From Prinia subflava (taxonomy: Eukaryota; Chordata; Aves; Passeriformes; Cisticolidae): 64,000 nucleotides of DNA. Under the pieces are notes generated by a model. It saw only the letters and a list, made by a program, of their open reading frames with translations. It did not search any database and was not told the DNA's origin. How positions within the stretch are numbered: position 1 is the first letter of the stretch; each line of letters begins with the position of its first letter. The stretch is taken from contig NC_086254.1 of NCBI RefSeq assembly GCF_021018805.1, forward strand, positions 23,549,300 through 23,613,299, written 5' to 3'. A program made the translations under genes and the position numbers. This document shows, one piece after another, positions 58,047 to 64,000 of the stretch.

Positions 58047-60862
58047 ATTAGTGAGTCACTGATATTCAAGGTTCTGGAGTACAAGGCTGACAGGTAGCAG
58101 GCACAGAAGAACGGTGCCATCCGAGGGATGGATCATTATGGGTACACGTGTGTGCTGGGATCTGCAGGAACAAATGCCACCCTGACTCCAGTTGTCAGTG
58201 GAAACAATTTAAAAGGGCAACGCTGAGTTATTTTTGTGAGTTTAAAAGTCTCATGTTCCTACAGTGATTTCTTCTACAGCAAAAAAAAAAAAAATAAACC
58301 CAAAAAACAAACCACCAAAACAAGCTGGGAAATGGAAGTGGAGCTGATCCCCTGTAAAAGCTCTCACTGCTTTTCATGTCTGAAAGGCTGTTTGGGGGTC
58401 AGGACTGCTAAGAAGCTGTTATAAAAATCAGATTTCTGTGTAAGATGATCACTGGTGGCTGTTTGTCCATCTCTGGTTGTGGGCACAGAGCTCTGAGTGA
58501 TGCTGTGGCCTTGCTGCACTTGCAGGAAAGTGAAAATCCTTGAATGATGATGCTCAAAAAGCCTAAACTGATTCTTCTGATGTATTCTACTCAAAGAAAA
58601 CCCCATTTTAGCCATAATCTAAGCACTTATTACCTTTGTAGCTAAGAGTATTCCAAAGCATTTTATACTTTTTCTCCGTTTAGGAAAATAAGCCATTGCA
58701 GTTACAGACTCTCCAAATAAATATAAAAATAAAATGCAAAAATATTTTGCCACTGATGTTTGTGCTATGAATCCTTTACACATTAAGAATCAATAATCTC
58801 TATATTCACTATCAATTCCTCCCATCAGTTGCTGTTACTTTATAGGACAACTTAATTCTGGAAGGAAAATGGGTATTTGCTGGAGTTAGAACTGGGAATG
58901 CATTACCATTAAGAAATATGGAGATAACCACTTGGAAATTTATATTTGTTATTTGAACATATAAAACATTGTTCCGATTTTAAATGGCCTTTTTTTATTT
59001 GCTACTATTATTGCAAAAATAAAAGACTTATCATCTCCAAACCCATTTAGCCTGTAGTGACATTATTTACTGGGCTGCTTCTCTGGATATTTTGAGGGGG
59101 GAAATATTTTTAATGCAGGTTAAGGTTTTTTTTTGCTTTTTATGAAATATTGCACTTGGATGGCACTTTCATAATGGAGATTGTTGCATTCAACCTCCAA
59201 CACCAAGAGCTTTACTGAGCTTGCCCTCAAAGGAACAGATTAAAAAATAAACCCCAGATTTCCCCCAGGTATGCCAACCTTGATGTTTTGTGATGCCAGA
59301 GCTCTCCCATTTTGGAGGTTTGTGGTGGTTTCTTTGCTGCTTTTTCATGCAGTAACTTCAGACAGGACCTTGCTGCCTTTGGTACCCAAAATTCTGATTT
59401 CACTCTCCACCATCGATTTCATTCCAGTTTTAATGGTCTTGGCTTTTCGCTCAGCTCCATCCCACCCCTCTGTGTGTGGGGATGGAATCAGTTTGTCCCG
59501 TGAAAATCCCTCTGGGAAAGGCAGAGGGAGGGAGAGCCGAGGCTGTCCTGGCAGTGCCAGGGGTGCAGAACCTCCCTCAGTGACAAATTCTGGAGCTTTT
59601 CCCGATTTTTGCAGCGGGAGGGAAGTGACACCTTCTGCTCCTACACCCCAGAGCAGCACCAGGCTCCTCCCGTGAGGGAAAAGCAGCAAGGAAAATAAAA
59701 CATCTCTGGCAGCCAGGAGCCAGAGCCCTGCAGGATTAACAGATCAATTTGTTCTATTTTTAATAAGAGGTAAATCTTATTGGAAGTACCCTGCTGTAAT
59801 TCCTAAAGTTTGGCAAATGGGAACAGGGTTAGAAATTAATATTTAATTAAATATTAAACCAACCAGCTGACATGGGCACATCTGAGGTCACCACTGCTTT
59901 TGGAATCGCCTTTCCTGGTTTTTCCCCTCCCTGCTCTGTGACCTCCATGCAAGTCAGTGCTGGAAACACTGGGACACAAAAATTCTTTTTTTTTGTATGA
60001 ATTTAGAAATACCAGAGGTTTTCACTTCCATTAAAACAAAAAATGACAAGAGACTCACCAAAACTACATCCAGTTGAAATTCCTGGTTTGGGATTTTGGA
60101 AGACAATAGCAGTTTTTTACTAAGAACTGTAATAACCTTAAAGAGAGGGTGAACCCCTGGATATGAAATAAAAGCAGAGAGGAAGGAAGATTTGCAGGAA
60201 GAGTGAAGAGCACAATCTTTACCTGTGCAGAGATCTAGACCCAGCATGAAAAGAATAAATTAGAAAAGGTTCTTTCTTTGCTGTGGTGCAGCAGGAGAGC
60301 AAATCCCTGCTCGGGCAGGCACGGAGGAGCCAGGGCTGAGGATCTGCAGGATCTGCTCCAGGCTGTTTCAGACTAAAGGCTGAGAAATCCAGAAAAATTC
60401 AGACTGAGGCACAAATAATGCTCAGGCCTCTCTGCTTCCTGCACTGAGGAGACAGACTGAAGAGTTAATAATGCCTCTGATCAGCTTTTAATAGCCTCTA
60501 GATGCTTTCACACAATAAATAGATCTGTTGTGAAAATACTCGGGAACGCAGCGAAATACCACATGCGCCGTGCCCTTTAAAACGCTTTAAATAGCACAAT
60601 TATAGATTTAAAGATCATAATTGATTTAAATTGGTGGTGGAATGTAAAATTTTATATGATGCATGAAACCTCTTAAGGCTTTAAGACTGTAATTATCTTT
60701 GTCACTCCCATATTGCACCCCAAAGCTTTTCTTTTAACGATTTAGACGTTATAGGAAATAAAGGGAACGATCCCTAGGGATGGCCAAGGGAAAAACCCCA
60801 CAGGGGACAGGGGCAGGGCTGGGCTGAGCCCTGGATTGTCCCCAGGTCCCCCAGCTGAGGGT
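58047..60862. other. AT-rich unique non-coding sequence, no gene seen
   Basis: An A-rich tract lies at about 58281-58320. 58620-59060 is AT-rich and complex. A plus frame at 59271-59675 (134 codons) has no domain. A 22-bp palindrome lies at 59836-59857. 60530-60750 is AT-rich with many TTTAAA words. No gene or RNA recognised. Confidence 0.6.
59836..59857. repeat. 22-bp perfect uninterrupted palindrome
   Basis: Left half TTAATATTTAA and right half TTAAATATTAA are exact reverse complements with no spacer. The sequence is all A/T with a central TTTAATTAAA core. No element family is recognised. Confidence 0.8.
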
Positions 60863-61262
60863 GGGGATGCCCAGGATGGGATGTTGGGGTGGGGATGCCC
60901 AGGACAGGGATGTTGGGATGGGGATGCCCAGGACAGGGATGTTGGGGTGGGGATGCCCAGGACAGGGATGTTGGGGTGGGGATGCCCAGGACAGGGATGT
61001 TGGGATGGGGATGCCCAGGACAGGGATGTTGGGGTGGGGATGCCCAGGCCGGGGATGTTGGGGTGGGGATGCCCAGGACAGGAATGTTGGGGTGGGGATG
61101 CCCAGGACAGGGATGTTGGGATGGGGATGCCCAGGACAGGGATGTTGGGGTGGGGATGCCCAGGACAGGGATGTTGGGGTGGGGATGCCCAGGACAGGGA
61201 TGTTGGGGTGGGGATGCCCAGGACAGGAATGTTGGGGTGGGGATGCCCAGGACAGGGATGTT
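60863..61262. repeat. 29-bp G-rich minisatellite, 14 copies
   Basis: Fourteen units of ggatgcccaggacagggatg followed by ttggggtgg. Variants are ttgggatgg, gacaggaatg and ggccggggatg. The plus strand carries GGG/GGGG runs that could form G-quadruplexes with one longer loop. Long open frames in several registers on both strands (up to 299 codons plus, 209 minus) are artefacts. Confidence 0.97.
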
Positions 61263-62922
61263 CACACTGCTCTAAGAGCTTTGCTCCACACAAACCCCTC
61301 TGAAACCCCAGCAGAGCCTCCCTGCCCACAGCCACCACCCCTGGCTGCTTGTCCACATCAGAGAAGGGCATCTAAATATGGGAATTTTCAGAGAAACAAA
61401 TTAATTCTTAATGATTTCTCTGTTGGCAAAGGCCTCTTGGCAGATCCCAAGCCCTCCTCCCGTTTCTCCATGGAAAACCACACACACCCCATGGAAATCT
61501 CACACGAGACCAAAAAATCAGACCCTGTGCCTCGTCCCTGCTCCTGTGGCAGCTCTGTCCCTCCTGGGGTATCTGAGTCTGTATCTGAATTTGGGGTACC
61601 CTCATTTCCACACAGCCTCTCCCCTTTGAACACATCCCACAAAATTCCCAGCGCCTTGGGTAAATGCAAAACCCAAAATTCAGCCACAGAAGGAAAGATT
61701 TGGAGGTGGGAGTCACAAGATTTAATGCACAGTGGAGTAAAACCCACGCCTCTGTTGTAGGGTTAACCACTGATCCCCACGATATCAGAATCTGATGAAG
61801 TTTGAAGCCTCCAGACATTGTTTAATACCAAAAACCCCTCCATATAAGTAGCCAGAAAGAACAACATTAACTCAGGAAAGATTATTTCAGTTTATCTGAC
61901 CCATATTTGGAAACTTAAATCAATTTAACATAGCAAAGCTCCCTCCAGTACATGAACAAGGAAAAGTCTTTCAAATCTGTTTATATTCCTCCAGATGTCG
62001 GTGCTGATACCAGTGCCCAAACAATAAAGCAAACAATTATGAATTTCTTTTAGATTCTCCTGCGTTAGAAATCCAGGGAAGAAAAAAAAAAACAACTAAC
62101 AACCCGGTGAATCAGTGAACTAAAAATGGATAGAGTCGCTAGGAAAAGAGATTGTATTCAAGCTAAGAGGATATTGCCAACAATAGGTAGTTAAAAATGG
62201 AATTAACAACTAATAAAAGTGGTGAAGCATATCCTTTTAAAGAGCAATTTGAAAGGCTTTTCATTAGAACAACAACTTTAGCCACAAACCTTTAGGTAAG
62301 ACAATTAACAGTCTATTTGGGGCTTGGGGGGGCAATTAGCTGTGTCTCCACTGATGAGCTCCCCTTCCCATCGGGACAGGCTCCAGGGGTGGTTTTGGTG
62401 TCTCACAGAAAGTTGTGCATCAAAGTAAAGCCTTGATTTACAATCTGAATGTTTTCCCCTAAACAGAGAGGGGAAATGTGGCACATTTGGCTCTCCTGGT
62501 GACCTCAGGGAGGGGACAGAGATTCGGGCTGTGGGGAGCAGCAGCAGCAGGAGGTGGGAATGAATCCCTGGAGAAACGCTGGTGGTGGCTCTGGATTTTT
62601 CAGGTATTAGAAGAAAACACTGATGTTCTTCTCCATAACACATGGTTGGAACAAGCCAGGCCAAGTGGAATATTCTGAGGGATTTTTAGGAGGTGTATGA
62701 GAAATAAAAATATTGTGTTTTCACACACAGAGTGATGCTGCTTGCATTTCAACAGGAGGCAGGCAGTGACTGAGAGAGTGAAGTGATTCTGACCATTTGA
62801 GACAAAACCCAAATGAATGCCATGGACATTGACCAGACTGCAAAGTGCATTTATTGATTATTTCCATTTTCTCTCACATTGGAACTCCTGCTGGCTGAGG
62901 TTCCAAGGTAAACTAAAAGTTC
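61263..62922. other. Unique non-coding sequence, no gene seen
   Basis: 61263-61780 is GC-moderate with overlapping frames that continue out of the minisatellite. 61840-62330 is AT-rich, complex and repeat-free apart from an A10 run near 62083. No gene or RNA recognised. Confidence 0.6.
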
Positions 62923-62933
62923 TTTCTCTCTCT

Positions 62934-62977
<44 letters not shown>

Positions 62978-62998
62978 CTTTTTCTTTTTTTTTTTTTT
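62923..62998. repeat. (CT)n followed by a 62-nt T tract
   Basis: About seven CT units run into T from 62937 to 62998, interrupted by single C residues at 62978 and 62984. On the minus strand this is a long A tract. CR1 elements do not leave poly-A tails, so this is more likely a microsatellite. Length may be unreliable in the assembly. Confidence 0.9.
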
Positions 62999-64000
62999 CC
63001 CTTTTAACAGCACAACTGCAGGGTAAAAAGAAATCCTGTAAAAGATTTCTACTGCGGGATAAACCCAGAGATTCTGAGGAAGATGAGGGTGTGTGGGACA
63101 GTGCAAAGAGCACAAACCTGCACACACACGAGCACGTGAAACAGCAGAACCAATCCTCCTTAGGGAGGAAGAGGAGCAAGGCAAGGGATACAAATTAAAA
63201 GAGAAAACCACGGCATTTTTCACTGATTATATGTTTGCAGCTGGAGAAAAGGTTGTGTTAAATTAAAAATAACAGGAATAGAAATGTAAGTTAGCAGAAA
63301 ATGCTGTAAAGGCTTAGGGGAGACCAACGAGGTGGAAGAGGTGTGCTCTGCTACTGCCTGCTCACTGAATTTCCTCATCCTACAGGAATCCCAGCTCTCT
63401 TTATACACACCATGAACCGATTTTTATCCCCTCCAGATAAAGATCATGAGCAGGAAATCTCTTGTTCCAAACCGATTGTGGCACTTCAGCTACTACAGCT
63501 TAAGCTGGGCCAGAGACACACAGATATTTGAGATACCCTGCAGAAAATGAAGATATTCAAGTGTAGGAATTCTACCTGGGGGCCAGACTTGGTCTGGTGT
63601 AAAGTGCTGAGGATGTGAATTGGTTTGGGTCAGGTTCACTGTGAATTTGCACCCTTCCTCTGCTGCCCCATGCCCTGGGGATGATTGCTCTGCTCCCCGT
63701 GTGCTGAGGAGGTCCCAGCATTGGTGGGGGCTGCTAGGGGGGGTTGAAGCCAATATTTCAGATATTTCAAACAGGCAGCTGAGCACAGACTCTGTTTTAT
63801 AAACTGGGAAATGCAGATGGGAAGCAAAATCCAGCCAGTGTCTGACAAACCAAACGTGACCAGTGATGGATTTCAGCTCCCAGCTGGCAGAGCTGGACCT
63901 GTTCTAGGAGTGCCCAGCCCGGGGACTGGGGCTGTGGGAAGGGCAGAGCTTTGGGAATGCAGGTGAAAAGTAAAAAAAGTGGTGAAAATAAAATCACCAA
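62999..64000. other. Unique non-coding sequence, no gene seen
   Basis: Open frames are 97 codons or fewer apart from those reading through the T tract. No RNA, repeat or coding exon was recognised to the end of the window. Confidence 0.6.

Overview
The window looks like vertebrate, most likely avian (probably songbird), non-coding chromosomal DNA. No protein-coding gene, rRNA or tRNA can be supported on either strand. The bird call rests on five remnants of the 3' end of CR1 (chicken-repeat 1) LINEs, three retroviral long terminal repeats (LTRs) of types I recognise from bird genomes, few interspersed repeats otherwise, and many GC-rich minisatellites in a unique, AT-moderate background. None of these family assignments was checked against a database.

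Layout. 1-11.4 kb is mostly unique sequence with two AAT microsatellite blocks, a short hairpin with a direct repeat, one CR1 3' end and a homeodomain-like dyad. 11.4-12.1 kb is a 30-bp minisatellite. 12.1-22.7 kb is unique sequence with two minus-strand CR1 ends. 22.7-23.3 kb is a nested, length-variable repeat and 27.0-27.8 kb a 40-bp minisatellite with an 80-bp higher-order pattern. 30.8-31.1 kb is a compact LTR with a 5-bp target duplication. 32.6-33.5 kb is an almost pure polypyrimidine block. 36.8-37.2 kb is a complete solo LTR with a near-perfect 6-bp duplication, followed by a small CpG-rich patch. 40.0-40.8 kb (G-rich) and 42.1-42.5 kb (32-bp unit) are further arrays. 44.5-44.8 kb is the best CR1 remnant and 49.0-49.5 kb a third LTR. 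49.7-51.9 kb holds four different tandem arrays. 51.9-60.8 kb is largely unique and AT-rich, with one small CR1 end and candidate regulatory motifs. 60.9-61.3 kb is a 29-bp G-rich array and 62.9-63.0 kb a 62-nt T tract.

How it fits together. This reads as a gene desert or a very large intron. The long open frames (up to about 324 codons) almost all come from stop-free tandem repeats open in several frames at once, or from GC-rich and repeat-derived DNA. The regulatory candidates (homeodomain dyads, a TTTAT-type motif cluster, an isolated CpG-rich patch) are inferred from motifs only. The clearest new-looking observations are two perfect CAATTAA-N12-TTAATTG dyads with identical spacing 43.6 kb apart, a 22-bp uninterrupted palindrome, an LTR polyadenylation hairpin, and the dense, diverse set of minisatellites.
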